Source: RUG12395 sp034178705 (GTDB lineage Bacteria; Bacillota; Clostridia; Oscillospirales; CAG-272). Taken from it: a stretch of 27,582 bases of DNA. Of this stretch, positions 1-6,573 are shown one piece after another; the first letter of the stretch is position 1, and every line of letters begins with the position of its first letter. The stretch lies in the NCBI GenBank assembly GCA_034178705.1, contig JAXFQY010000064.1:1-27582 (forward strand), read 5' to 3'. The translations under genes and the position numbers were made by a program. The notes below the pieces were generated by a model. The model saw only the letters and a program-made list of their open reading frames with translations, did no database searches and was not told the origin of the DNA.

Positions 1-117
1 TTTTGAGTTGTAGTTACTCTAAAGAATTGTCGAGTTCCGTCACTTATCTTTTGTAAGTGCTTTCCTCTTTCTGTTATTCCGTTTTTCAAGGACCGAGCCG
101 CGCTTTTTCGCGACAGC
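1..117 (-). other. candidate rRNA operon leader (runs off left edge)
   Basis: Reading leftward from the predicted start near 117, the transcript contains a GGTCCTTGAAAAACGGAATAAC-like stretch of the kind found in Firmicutes pre-16S leaders and rRNA spacers, then A-rich sequence ending in CAACTCAAAA at the window edge. No open reading frame starts here. The match to rRNA leaders is by memory of the CTTTGAAAACTGAA-type motif and the strength of the promoter. The 16S gene itself would lie outside the window, so this is an inference. Confidence 0.45.
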
Positions 118-123
118 TTTGTT

Positions 124-152
124 AGTATATCACGTCCCTCCTCTCTTGTCAA
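124..152 (-). promoter_or_regulatory. strong promoter, TTGACA-17-TATACT with UP-like element
   Basis: On the minus strand there is a perfect -35 TTGACA (147-152), a 17-bp spacer and -10 TATACT (124-129). Immediately upstream (about 153-185) the sequence is almost pure A/T with A- and T-tracts, like an UP element. This combination is typical of rRNA promoters. It transcribes leftward out of the window. Confidence 0.75.
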
Positions 153-264
153 GATGTTTTTTTGAAAAAACTATATTTTTTTGCGTTCTGTTAAAAGGCT
201 AACGTTTTCTTTCGGTTTTTGTTTGGAGTTTGTTTATATAAGCTCTCATTGGACCGCGATGTCC

Positions 265-308
265 AAATATGCCCTGACAACGCCAAAAAGGTTATCAGGG
301 CATATTTT
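265..308 (-). terminator. hairpin terminator after the aldolase/VOC gene
   Basis: A 13-bp perfect stem (AAATATGCCCTGA at 265-277 with TCAGGGCATATTT at 295-307) lies just past the stop codon of the leftward gene at 314. It carries T-rich sequence on both sides and may act in both directions. Confidence 0.7.
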
Positions 309-313
309 CTGTT

Positions 314-955
314 TTATTTCTTTTCAATAAAATGCACGGCAAAACCGGCATATTCATCAGACAGGTAGATAACGTTCAGTTTTCCGTCCTTATATTTTGC
401 GGTATCGTAATTAAAGCTCACTCCCGTCGCCGTCAGATAATGCACAGCACGGGGCACACTGCGAACAGCCACGGCAATGTGTCCGTTCTTTCCGAGAAAA
501 GGCTTCTTCATACACTCAATCAGGCTTCCCGCAAAAACGCTGCTGTTTCCGATTTTCGTTTTCCAGCCAAACAGGCGATCAAAGTTGTTCGCTCCGGAAA
601 TCGCCGCGGCCTCATCCGGGCAGTTGATACCCACATGGGCCAGGCGGAAATCCAGCATCTCCTGAATTCCGCTCCGGCAAAACGCAGCAATCCCGTCGCA
701 GTTCAATTCCGCAGGAACTTCCGCAACCGTAAGCCCGAGATCCTCGATCATCGAATCGGTCAGTTCTCCTTCTGCCAGTGCCAGAAATTCCGAATCCGCT
801 TCCGCTGCCGCCTTGACGTTCTCTCTGACTACCGCGCAATCGATGCCGAGTCCGCGAAGGGTTCTGACAAGGCACGGCGCCTTGGCAACCTCCTTTAGCG
901 TGACCACGGGAACATAACCGCTGTTTTCCAAAAGCTCTCTGATTTTTTCAGTCAT
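314..955 (-). CDS. shrunken KDPG-aldolase-like / VOC domain protein
   Basis: The 213-residue product has two parts. Residues 1-45 resemble the start of 2-dehydro-3-deoxyphosphogluconate aldolase (YVPVVTL, then CAVVRE where the family has C-x-E-V). Residues 103-213 are a glyoxalase/VOC domain (LAHVGIN, IGNSSVFAGSLIE, FLGKNGHIAVAV, GFAVHFIEK). In Clostridia a closely similar VOC domain is known as a C-terminal extension of full-length Eda-type aldolases of about 320 residues. Here about 100 or more residues of the barrel are missing, including the Schiff-base lysine region, and the catalytic Glu of beta-strand 2 reads Val42. It is therefore unlikely to be an aldolase; the VOC part, with His107, Glu147 and His159 as possible metal ligands, may keep a function. 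A weak AGAGAG ribosome site precedes the ATG. The frame is open throughout, so it is a reduced gene and not obviously a dead one. Confidence 0.75.
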   Translation of the reverse strand: MTEKIRELLENSGYVPVVTLKEVAKAPCLVRTLRGLGIDCAVVRENVKAAAEADSEFLALAEGELTDSMIEDLGLTVAEVPAELNCDGIAAFCRSGIQEMLDFRLAHVGINCPDEAAAISGANNFDRLFGWKTKIGNSSVFAGSLIECMKKPFLGKNGHIAVAVRSVPRAVHYLTATGVSFNYDTAKYKDGKLNVIYLSDEYAGFAVHFIEKK

Positions 956-1013
956 AAATACTCTCTCTTATTTTTTCGCCCTCAGGCGGATTTTTCTTAT
1001 TTTTTCTTTTATA

Positions 1014-1042
1014 ATTATAGCGCACGTCTTCATCTGTTGCAA
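1014..1042 (-). promoter_or_regulatory. promoter of the aldolase/VOC gene
   Basis: Minus-strand TTGCAA (1037-1042), 17-bp spacer and TATAAT (1014-1019). Predicted leader of about 50 nt, containing a small CGCC/GGCG hairpin near 979-990. Confidence 0.7.
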
Positions 1043-1090
1043 GAGGATGCGAAAAAAACAGAAAAAGCTCCATAAATTTCGTCAATCCGC

Positions 1091-1119
1091 TTGTCTGCGC
1101 TCCGGACCCGCTTTATAAT
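1091..1119 (+). promoter_or_regulatory. promoter of rbsK
   Basis: TTGTCT (1091-1096), 17-bp spacer and TATAAT (1114-1119), about 33 nt upstream of the ribokinase AAGGAGG ribosome site (1148-1154). Confidence 0.7.
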
Positions 1120-1158
1120 AAGGTAGATAGAATACCAACACCTTTACAAGGAGGCCAC

Positions 1159-2085
1159 ATGAAAGCACCGCGGATTTTAGTTGTAGGAAGCATTTCCATG
1201 GATCTCATCGTGACGACCGGGCGATTTCCGGAAACCGGAGAGACTGTTACCGGAATCGGTTTTTCCACGGCGCCGGGAGGGAAAGGTGCCAATCAGGCGG
1301 TTCAAGCCGCGCGGCTCGGTGCCGATGTGACAATGGTGGGGAGAGTGGGAAAGGACGCTTTTGGAAAAGAACTTCTTGATTCACTCTCCGCTTCGGGATG
1401 CGTAATCGACCGGATCAAAGAGGATTCCCGCCATCCGACAGGGGTTGCCAATGTTCAGATTGAACAGACGGCCGGATCAACAAACAACCGGATTACGGTT
1501 GTCCCGGGAGCGAACGGCGCCCTCGTGCCGGAGGATGTCGACTTTCTCAAAGTCGGGATATCCGACTTCGATCTTGTCATGCTGCAGTTTGAAGTTCCGA
1601 TGGCGGTCAATCTGCGCACTGCAGAATATGCCCAAAAGGCAGGCGTCCCGGTCCTGCTCAATACAGCACCCGCAGAAGCCCTTCCAAATGAGTTACGGAA
1701 CAAAATCACCTGGCTTTCCGCAAACGAAACCGAAACAGCCGTCCTGACAGGGATTCTGCCGTCGGATAACCGCTCGACTGCTGCCGCAGTCTCCGCCCTT
1801 CTCGATCAAGGGATCGAAAAGGTTCTGCTTACCCTCGGTGCACGGGGAGCAGTTCTCGGAAGCCGAGAGGGATTGCTCTACGCACCGTGCGCACCGGGTG
1901 TAACCGTTGTGGATCCCACTGCCGCGGGAGACAGTTTTCTCGGGGCGTTCGCTTATGCGGTCTGCTCAGGAATGCCCTCCGAAGATGCCCTCCACTTTGC
2001 AAACCGCGCTGCCGGCATCACCGTTTCCCGTCTCGGTGCACAGCCGAGTCTTCCGACGCTCACGGAAATCTGCGCTCTTCCCTGA
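1159..2085 (+). CDS. rbsK: ribokinase (PfkB family)
   Basis: The product is 308 residues, the usual ribokinase length, and should phosphorylate D-ribose at O5 with ATP in the cytoplasm. Visible family signatures are the N-terminal VVGSISMDL strand, the ribokinase-type substrate loop PGGKGANQAV near residues 38-47 with the following QAARLGA, the LSANETE segment, and the C-terminal anion-hole/catalytic motif DPTAAGDSFLGAF. The ATG is fixed by an AAGGAGG site 4 nt upstream. The gene stands alone, divergent from the aldolase/VOC gene and convergent with the AraC regulator, whose stop codon is only 2 bp away with no terminator between them. No ribose transporter is present here. Another PfkB sugar kinase specificity is possible, but the substrate loop favours ribose or a deoxyribose. 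Confidence 0.88.
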   Translation: MKAPRILVVGSISMDLIVTTGRFPETGETVTGIGFSTAPGGKGANQAVQAARLGADVTMVGRVGKDAFGKELLDSLSASGCVIDRIKEDSRHPTGVANVQIEQTAGSTNNRITVVPGANGALVPEDVDFLKVGISDFDLVMLQFEVPMAVNLRTAEYAQKAGVPVLLNTAPAEALPNELRNKITWLSANETETAVLTGILPSDNRSTAAAVSALLDQGIEKVLLTLGARGAVLGSREGLLYAPCAPGVTVVDPTAAGDSFLGAFAYAVCSGMPSEDALHFANRAAGITVSRLGAQPSLPTLTEICALP

Positions 2086-2087
2086 GG

Positions 2088-2873
2088 TTAAACATGCATC
2101 GGGTGATGACGCCGATAATCCGTAGGGGTTACACCCGCCAACAGTCGGAAGGCGCGATTAAAGGTGTTCAGGGAAGAAAAACCCGATTCAAGTGCAATTT
2201 CGCACATATTCATCTCCGTTGAGCGAAGAAGACGCTTGGCACAGTCCACCCGATAAGTGGAAAGAAAGGAACGGAAATTCATTCCTGTCAGTTGATGAAG
2301 CTTTGCCGATAAATATTTTTCGTGATACCCGAGAGCGCGTGCCATATCGGAAAGCGTAAAGTCCTCGCGGAACCTTGCGGAAATGTAGTTGATCGCAGCA
2401 GGATAGAGCGCATCATTCGCCTGCGGACGTTCCACGAGAGCTGTCTGACGGAGCATCTCCGAGAACAGAAGATGCAAAACACCGACCCGTCCGACCGTAT
2501 CATCCGGAACGGAGTCCGCAAGCATCTCCTGCAAATCCCTGTATTTTTCAAAATTGACTACCGGATTTTCGGGTATTTTTTCGGGATACAGACGATAAAA
2601 GGCATCCAGAAAGTCATTGGAAAAAACAGCGCACCAGCAGCTGCAGGGCGTTTCCTGCGTATATTCATGAACCTGATTCGGAAACACAAGAGCAGCAGAT
2701 CCGGCAGGAACCAAAAGTTTTCGCCCATCCAGATTCATTGTCATAATACCGTCAAGAACCCACAACAGTTCCGTATATTCGTGAATGTGCGGCGGTATTG
2801 TATACCCCGAACGGTGATAGCGTGAGCGGAAAGCATAGCTCTTCCCGATATTCTCATTCTGATAAACCAGCAT
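2088..2873 (-). CDS. AraC-family transcriptional regulator
   Basis: The 261-residue protein has an N-terminal cupin sensor domain (about 10-90, with the PPHIHEYTEL and FPNQVHEY cupin motifs) and a C-terminal AraC/XylS double helix-turn-helix (about 165-258). The second helix-turn-helix carries the signature ALESGFSSLNTFNRAFR followed by GVTPTDYRR. The start is supported by AGGTGG just upstream. It is divergent from the glycosidase at 2998, with a shared 124-bp control region in which the two promoters overlap. This suggests that it controls that gene, probably in response to a sugar bound by the cupin domain. The ligand cannot be read from sequence. Confidence 0.88.
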   Translation of the reverse strand: MLVYQNENIGKSYAFRSRYHRSGYTIPPHIHEYTELLWVLDGIMTMNLDGRKLLVPAGSAALVFPNQVHEYTQETPCSCWCAVFSNDFLDAFYRLYPEKIPENPVVNFEKYRDLQEMLADSVPDDTVGRVGVLHLLFSEMLRQTALVERPQANDALYPAAINYISARFREDFTLSDMARALGYHEKYLSAKLHQLTGMNFRSFLSTYRVDCAKRLLRSTEMNMCEIALESGFSSLNTFNRAFRLLAGVTPTDYRRHHPMHV

Positions 2874-2899
2874 TTCACACCACCTTACTTTTTGACTAC

Positions 2900-2928
2900 A
2901 TTCTATACTTTTTTTGCTTTGCCGTCAA
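2900..2928 (-). promoter_or_regulatory. promoter of the AraC-family gene
   Basis: Minus-strand TTGACG (2923-2928), 17-bp spacer and TAGAAT (2900-2905). Its -35 lies inside the rightward promoter of the glycosidase. Confidence 0.6.
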
Positions 2929-2946
2929 GGGGATTTCTGCTATAAT
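2919..2946 (+). promoter_or_regulatory. promoter of the glycosidase, extended -10
   Basis: A perfect extended -10, TGC followed by TATAAT (2941-2946), with only a weak -35 (TTGCCG, 2919-2924, 16-bp spacer). A weak -35 is common at promoters that need an activator such as an AraC protein. Confidence 0.6.
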
Positions 2947-2997
2947 GCATGCAGATATACCATTTCCGAATACAATTTTCCGAAAGGAGTCTTTTCA

Positions 2998-4107
2998 ATG
3001 TTACAGCAATGGACCAAAGAGCAGGCAAATGAATGGTACCGCAATCAACCGTGGATCCGCGGCTTCAACGGTTATCCGTCAAACTGTGTTAACCGTATCG
3101 CCATGTGGCAGAAGTATAATCACGAAGCCGTTGCCAAGCAGATTGAATATGAGTTTGAGCTTGCCAAGAATACCGGTCTGAATGCCGTTCGTGCCATTAT
3201 TCAATTTGAGGTCTGGTACTATGAGCACGACAGTTTTATGGCAAATCTCGAGGAATACTTTACTCTCGCGGACAAATACGGCCTGAAAGTCATGCTGACT
3301 CTCGGGAATGACTGCACAGTTCCGAAGGAGCTGTTTATTCCTGTTAAGTTCGGAGAGCAGAACATCGACTGGGGATGGCACAGCGGTATCTTTCGCGGGC
3401 CCCATGCCGGCGGCTACACCGCGCCGGGTTATATGCTTGCAGACGAGCCGGAGTTTTTACCGCATTATTACGAAATGGTGGATGAACTGGCGGCAAAATA
3501 CGCCAAAGATCCGCGCCTGCAGATCTGGGATGTTTGGAACGAGATCAGCAACGGCAGAAGAGGCAGCATGAGTGTTCCGATCATGGAGCGCTTCTTTGAA
3601 ATCATTCGTTCTCATGACCCGATTCAGCCCCTGACCGCCGATGTTTACGCCTATACAAAGGATCTTGAGCCTTCCTCCGAGGCACAGCGCCGCGCGCTCG
3701 AGCTTTCCGATGTCATCACCTTCCACTACTACGGAAGCTTCCAGACGATGGTCCGCCTGATTGAAAAACTGAAAACAACCTACGGACGCCCGGTTATCAA
3801 CAATGAGTGGCTGAACCGGATTACCCACAACAATGTCGATGAAATTTTCCCGCTTTTCTATCTTGAGGAGGTCGGTTCTTATCATTGGGGACTGATTCAG
3901 GGATTCTCACAGACCTATGAGCCCTGGGGAGTCTATTTCAAGGACATTGAAAATCCTGATTATTACGGTCCGAACGATTATACGAAATTTCAGCACGATC
4001 TCTACCGTTTCAACGGCAGACCGTACATTGCAAAGGAAATCCAGATTATTCAGCAGTTCTCCGCACTCGCTGACAAGCGTTTTGCCGAGCGGATGGCGAA
4101 CAAATAA
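2998..4107 (+). CDS. clan GH-A glycoside hydrolase (cellulase/xylanase-like), cytoplasmic
   Basis: The 369-residue product is a (beta/alpha)8-barrel glycosidase of clan GH-A type. The acid/base glutamate is Glu182 in the strand-4 motif WDVWNE and the likely nucleophile is Glu270 in VINNEW. HYY near 243-245 and the YHWGL segment are also typical of the clan. Relatives tend to be labelled cellulase-family glycosylhydrolase or 1,4-beta-xylanase, but I cannot assign a GH family number or substrate. There is no signal peptide or cell-wall anchor, so it should act inside the cell on imported oligosaccharides. The start at 2998 is chosen because GAAAGGAG lies 8 nt upstream; the in-frame start at 2914 would precede the -10 element. 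It is divergent from an AraC regulator that probably controls it. Confidence 0.82.
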   Translation: MLQQWTKEQANEWYRNQPWIRGFNGYPSNCVNRIAMWQKYNHEAVAKQIEYEFELAKNTGLNAVRAIIQFEVWYYEHDSFMANLEEYFTLADKYGLKVMLTLGNDCTVPKELFIPVKFGEQNIDWGWHSGIFRGPHAGGYTAPGYMLADEPEFLPHYYEMVDELAAKYAKDPRLQIWDVWNEISNGRRGSMSVPIMERFFEIIRSHDPIQPLTADVYAYTKDLEPSSEAQRRALELSDVITFHYYGSFQTMVRLIEKLKTTYGRPVINNEWLNRITHNNVDEIFPLFYLEEVGSYHWGLIQGFSQTYEPWGVYFKDIENPDYYGPNDYTKFQHDLYRFNGRPYIAKEIQIIQQFSALADKRFAERMANK

Positions 4108-4138
4108 TGACTGCAATCCCAAACAGTCCCCCGCAGAA

Positions 4139-4319
4139 CGGCATTGCCCCAGATTACTTACGTTGCCTTCGGCTGTATCCTTTTGGCAAGTCGTGTATTT
4201 GTTCTGCGGCAAGTCCGGATTTCTCTCCAGGCTGTTTGCGTGTGAGGCCCTCCTCCTTAACTCTAAAATTTCTTTTTCATATTCTTTGATATTTTGATAT
4301 CTCGATAACTTCCCGGCAT
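4139..4319 (-). pseudogene. decayed IS3-type HTH transposase (orfA-like) fragment
   Basis: Read leftward from an ATG at 4319, three frames together give the typical short orfA helix-turn-helix protein of Clostridia: MPGSYRDIK, then KEYEKEILEL, then KEEGLTRKQ...GLAAEQIHDL...YSRRQRK followed by a stop and SGAM. At least two frameshifts and one in-frame stop break it, and it ends about residue 60 of the roughly 105 expected, close to the 3' end of the glycosidase. A good ribosome site (AGGAGGG, 6 nt before the ATG) and a promoter survive. No partner orfB or terminal repeats are visible. The family call rests on recognition of the KEYEKEI...L..EG.T...I....G pattern. Confidence 0.6.
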
Positions 4320-4325
4320 AAGAAT

Positions 4326-4369
4326 CCCTCCTATGGCAGTTCCTTTATTATACCATAGGAGGGGTTTTT
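4326..4369 (+). terminator. 11-bp inverted repeat with T-tract; also wraps the HTH fragment's promoter and SD
   Basis: CCCTCCTATGG (4326-4336) pairs perfectly with CCATAGGAGGG (4353-4363), followed on the plus strand by GTTTTT, a good rightward terminator about 220 nt after the glycosidase stop. On the minus strand the second arm contains the Shine-Dalgarno sequence of the transposase fragment, and the loop holds a TATAAT element. Confidence 0.7.
4347..4355 (-). promoter_or_regulatory. extended -10 promoter in the hairpin loop
   Basis: On the minus strand TGG is followed by TATAAT (4347-4352) between the two hairpin arms. The predicted start near 4340 leaves out the upstream arm. No convincing -35 is present. 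Confidence 0.5.
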
Positions 4370-4395
4370 CCTATGATCCGTTTTTGCCGGACCTG

Positions 4396-4865
4396 TTAAA
4401 AAGCGCTTTCTTCTTTTCTGAATATATCAAGTGTGTGATGAGAGTATCCGACCATATCTTGTCTTTCGCAAACCGCAAGATAATACTTGAGATACAGTTT
4501 GTACATTCGATCCTCCATTCGGTCTACGGTTTCTCTCATATGATTTGTGTAGCCGTCAGTAGCAATGAAATGAAGTTGTGTCACATTAAACTCATTTCTC
4601 AAACTGTCGATGTCCTCTTTACGGTACAGCTCAAAAATATCCCACGGATTTGAGAAGGTATCAAATGTTTCTGTGTTAAGCAATACACTTTAATGTTGTA
4701 GATTTCACCACAAATGAAACCGTACGACAAAGCACTTGCATCCCCCATACAATAAGCGGCAAAAACAACACCGCCTTTCTTTGTTACCCGGATCGCTTCT
4801 GATAAGGCTTTCAACTTATCTTCTCTTGTAAACAAATGATACATCGGACCCCTCGTCACCAAACC
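4396..4865 (-). pseudogene. class I SAM-dependent methyltransferase remnant
   Basis: Two frames carry consecutive pieces of one methyltransferase. From about 4865 to 4692 one frame gives GPMYHLFTREDKLKALSEA, VTKKGGVVFAAYCMGDASAL and FICGEIYN, the post-Rossmann part of the fold. From 4683 to 4396 another frame continues with NTETFDTFSNPWDIFELYR and HFIATDGYTNHMRETV to HTLDIFRKE at the C-terminus. The frame changes near 4683-4692 and a few residues seem to be missing there. The N-terminal half with the SAM-binding GxGxG motif is absent, the similarity stopping close to the promoter at 4877. It is a dead fragment. The methyltransferase substrate is unknown. Confidence 0.75.
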
Positions 4866-4876
4866 AATCTTTCCTC

Positions 4877-4905
4877 TTGCTTTTTCCGCGCCGATGTGAT
4901 ATAAT
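4877..4905 (+). promoter_or_regulatory. promoter with extended -10 for the corC-like gene
   Basis: TTGCTT (4877-4882), 17-bp spacer and TATAAT (4900-4905) preceded by TGA, an extended -10. It implies a transcript start near 4912 and a leader of about 270 nt before the transporter gene. Confidence 0.6.
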
Positions 4906-4911
4906 AAATTA

Positions 4912-5184
4912 CAAAAAGGAATGCACGGCCTTTTCTTGCCGGATTCCCTTTGCCGCAGGATCCGATACACGGATTGCACCGGTACAGATTTTTTCAAAAA
5001 AGGAGATGGTTTTGTGGACCCCTTGTCGCGAAGTATCGCGTCAATTCCCGAAGCGCCCCCAAATCAGAAGATGCCGTTCACAAAAGGCTATGGGAAGCTG
5101 CTTCTTACCGTAAGGCGAAGCTGAGTATCCTTCCATCGCTTTTCTGAACCATTTTTTATATTTGGAGGGTTAAAACAACCGAAA
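4912..5184 (+). other. long 5' leader of the corC-like gene, function unknown
   Basis: The 273-nt stretch has no recognised riboswitch. It can form a hairpin at about 4919-4948 (GGAAT/ATTCC with inner GGC/GCC) and a small ATCCG/CGGAT hairpin near 4959-4973 that is followed by a T6 run at 4989-4994, which could be a weak intrinsic terminator. A possible 36-codon reading frame lies in its second half. Confidence 0.35.
5014..5124 (+). CDS. possible 36-residue leader peptide
   Basis: A GTG start at 5014 lies 8 nt after AGGAG (5001-5005) and opens a 36-codon frame that starts VDPLSRSIASIPEAPP and ends LLLTVRRS. It lies inside the leader of the CorC-type transporter gene, about 60 bp upstream of its start. 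I recognise no family. The good ribosome site is the only support beyond its position; it could be chance or debris from the neighbouring decayed genes. Confidence 0.25.
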   Translation: MDPLSRSIASIPEAPPNQKMPFTKGYGKLLLTVRRS

Positions 5185-6525
5185 ATGTCTGATATAGCAC
5201 GACAATTACTTTTACAATTAATTCTGATCCTTTGCAATGCTTTCTTTGCCGCAACCGAGATCGCCGTGATCTCTCTGAACGAAAAAAAGGTCAAAGCGCA
5301 AGCAGAAAACGGAGACAAAAAAGCAGAAAAGATGCTGAAAATGATTGAGGAACCGACACGCTTTCTCTCTACCATTCAGATCGGCATCACTCTTGCCGGG
5401 TTTCTCGGCTCCGCGTTTGCCGCCGATAATTTTGCGGAAAGGCTTTCCGGCGTGATCGTGCGCACCTTCAGCATATCCCCATCCGGTGCGGCAACGGTCA
5501 ATTCCATATCGGTTATCGTGATTACATTGGTTCTCTCCTTTTTCACGCTCGTGCTCGGAGAACTTGTCCCGAAACGGATTGCCATGAGACATAAGGAAAA
5601 GCTTGCCGGATTTGTGTGTGGCTTCATTTCCTCTCTTGCGACTCTGTTAAAACCGATTATCTGGCTCCTGACCGTATCCACAAACGGTGTTCTCCGACTC
5701 TGCGGAATCGATCCGAACGAAAAGGAATCTCCGGTATCCGAAGAGGATATTGTACTGATGCTTGATGCAGGTGCCGATGAAGGCGGACTTAAGCAAACAG
5801 ACATTGAATACATCAAAAACGTTTTCAATTTTGACCGGTTGAATGCAGAAGATGTCATGACTCCCCGCAAAGCGGTTGTCAGCCTGCCGGAAGAGGCAAG
5901 TGAAGCGGAAATTCTAAAAGTGATCGGGGAGGAGGGATACTCCCGCATTCCCGTGACCGGATCCGATGAAAACAGTATCATCGGCATTCTCCACGCAAAA
6001 GAATATCTTCTGAAAAAGAATACCCCCGGCTTCAAGCTCACAGACATTCTTCATCAACCGACCTTTGTCCCGGAAACCATGCATCTTGATCACCTTTTCC
6101 GGGAAATGCAAACCTCCTACAATCATCTTGCTGTTGTCGTAAATGAATACGGTGAGGTTTCCGGAATTGTCACGATGGAGGATGTCATCGAGGAAATCGT
6201 CGGGGAAATCTGGGATGAAGGCGACGAAGTCGTCGAGCAATTTACAAAGCTGGATGATGACACGGCGCGTGTTCTCTGCTCGGCTTCCGTTTCCGATTTT
6301 TTTGAGCATTTTGAACTGGAACCGACAGAGGGAAGCGAGGCTGCAACCGTAAACGGCTGGCTGATCGAGCAGACCGGAAACATTCAGGATGTCGGATTTG
6401 CTTTTGATTATGAAAATCTGACAATTACCGTTGCCAAAGCCGATGATGTCATGATGCAGGAAATCATCGTAAAAATAAAAAAAGATGCCGATCTCAGCAC
6501 AGCTGACACAGAACAGATAGGATAA
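5185..6525 (+). CDS. CNNM/CorC-type membrane transporter with CBS pair
   Basis: The 446-residue protein has the standard three-part build of the HlyC/CorC (UPF0053) family. An N-terminal DUF21/CNNM membrane domain (about 1-190) has the conserved IQIGITLAGFLGSAFAAD and LGELVPKRIAM motifs and four hydrophobic segments. A CBS pair (about 205-335, with DVMTPRKAVVSLPE and VVNEYGEVSGIVTMEDVIEEIVG) and a C-terminal CorC_HlyC domain (about 350-435, NGWLIE) follow. Family members are linked to magnesium or sodium/magnesium exchange in the inner membrane; old haemolysin labels are historical. The only clear Shine-Dalgarno (GGAGGG, 5164-5169) is 15 nt from the ATG, longer than usual, and no better start is in frame. 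Transcription should come from 4877-4905 through a long leader. Confidence 0.88.
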   Translation: MSDIARQLLLQLILILCNAFFAATEIAVISLNEKKVKAQAENGDKKAEKMLKMIEEPTRFLSTIQIGITLAGFLGSAFAADNFAERLSGVIVRTFSISPSGAATVNSISVIVITLVLSFFTLVLGELVPKRIAMRHKEKLAGFVCGFISSLATLLKPIIWLLTVSTNGVLRLCGIDPNEKESPVSEEDIVLMLDAGADEGGLKQTDIEYIKNVFNFDRLNAEDVMTPRKAVVSLPEEASEAEILKVIGEEGYSRIPVTGSDENSIIGILHAKEYLLKKNTPGFKLTDILHQPTFVPETMHLDHLFREMQTSYNHLAVVVNEYGEVSGIVTMEDVIEEIVGEIWDEGDEVVEQFTKLDDDTARVLCSASVSDFFEHFELEPTEGSEAATVNGWLIEQTGNIQDVGFAFDYENLTITVAKADDVMMQEIIVKIKKDADLSTADTEQIG

Positions 6526-6540
6526 AGTATAAAACAATTC

Positions 6541-6570
6541 GCCGGGGAACCTGAAGCGTTCCCCGGCGTT
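6541..6570. terminator. bidirectional terminator between corC-like and ktrA
   Basis: Perfect 10-bp stem GCCGGGGAAC / GTTCCCCGGC (6541-6550 and 6558-6567) with a 7-nt loop, between two convergent genes. T-rich sequence follows on both strands (GTTGTTT rightward, GAATTGTTTT leftward). Confidence 0.85.
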
Positions 6571-6573
6571 GTT

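Noticed and set aside
2914..2997. Upstream extension of the glycosidase frame
   Set aside because: The extension contains the promoter -10 element and lacks a ribosome site; the ATG at 2998 has GAAAGGAG.
5085..5130. M-box-like sequence (CCGTAAGGCGAAGCTGAG) before the corC-like gene
   Set aside because: It only loosely resembles the start of an M-box, and too little sequence (about 80 nt) remains before the gene for the rest of the fold.
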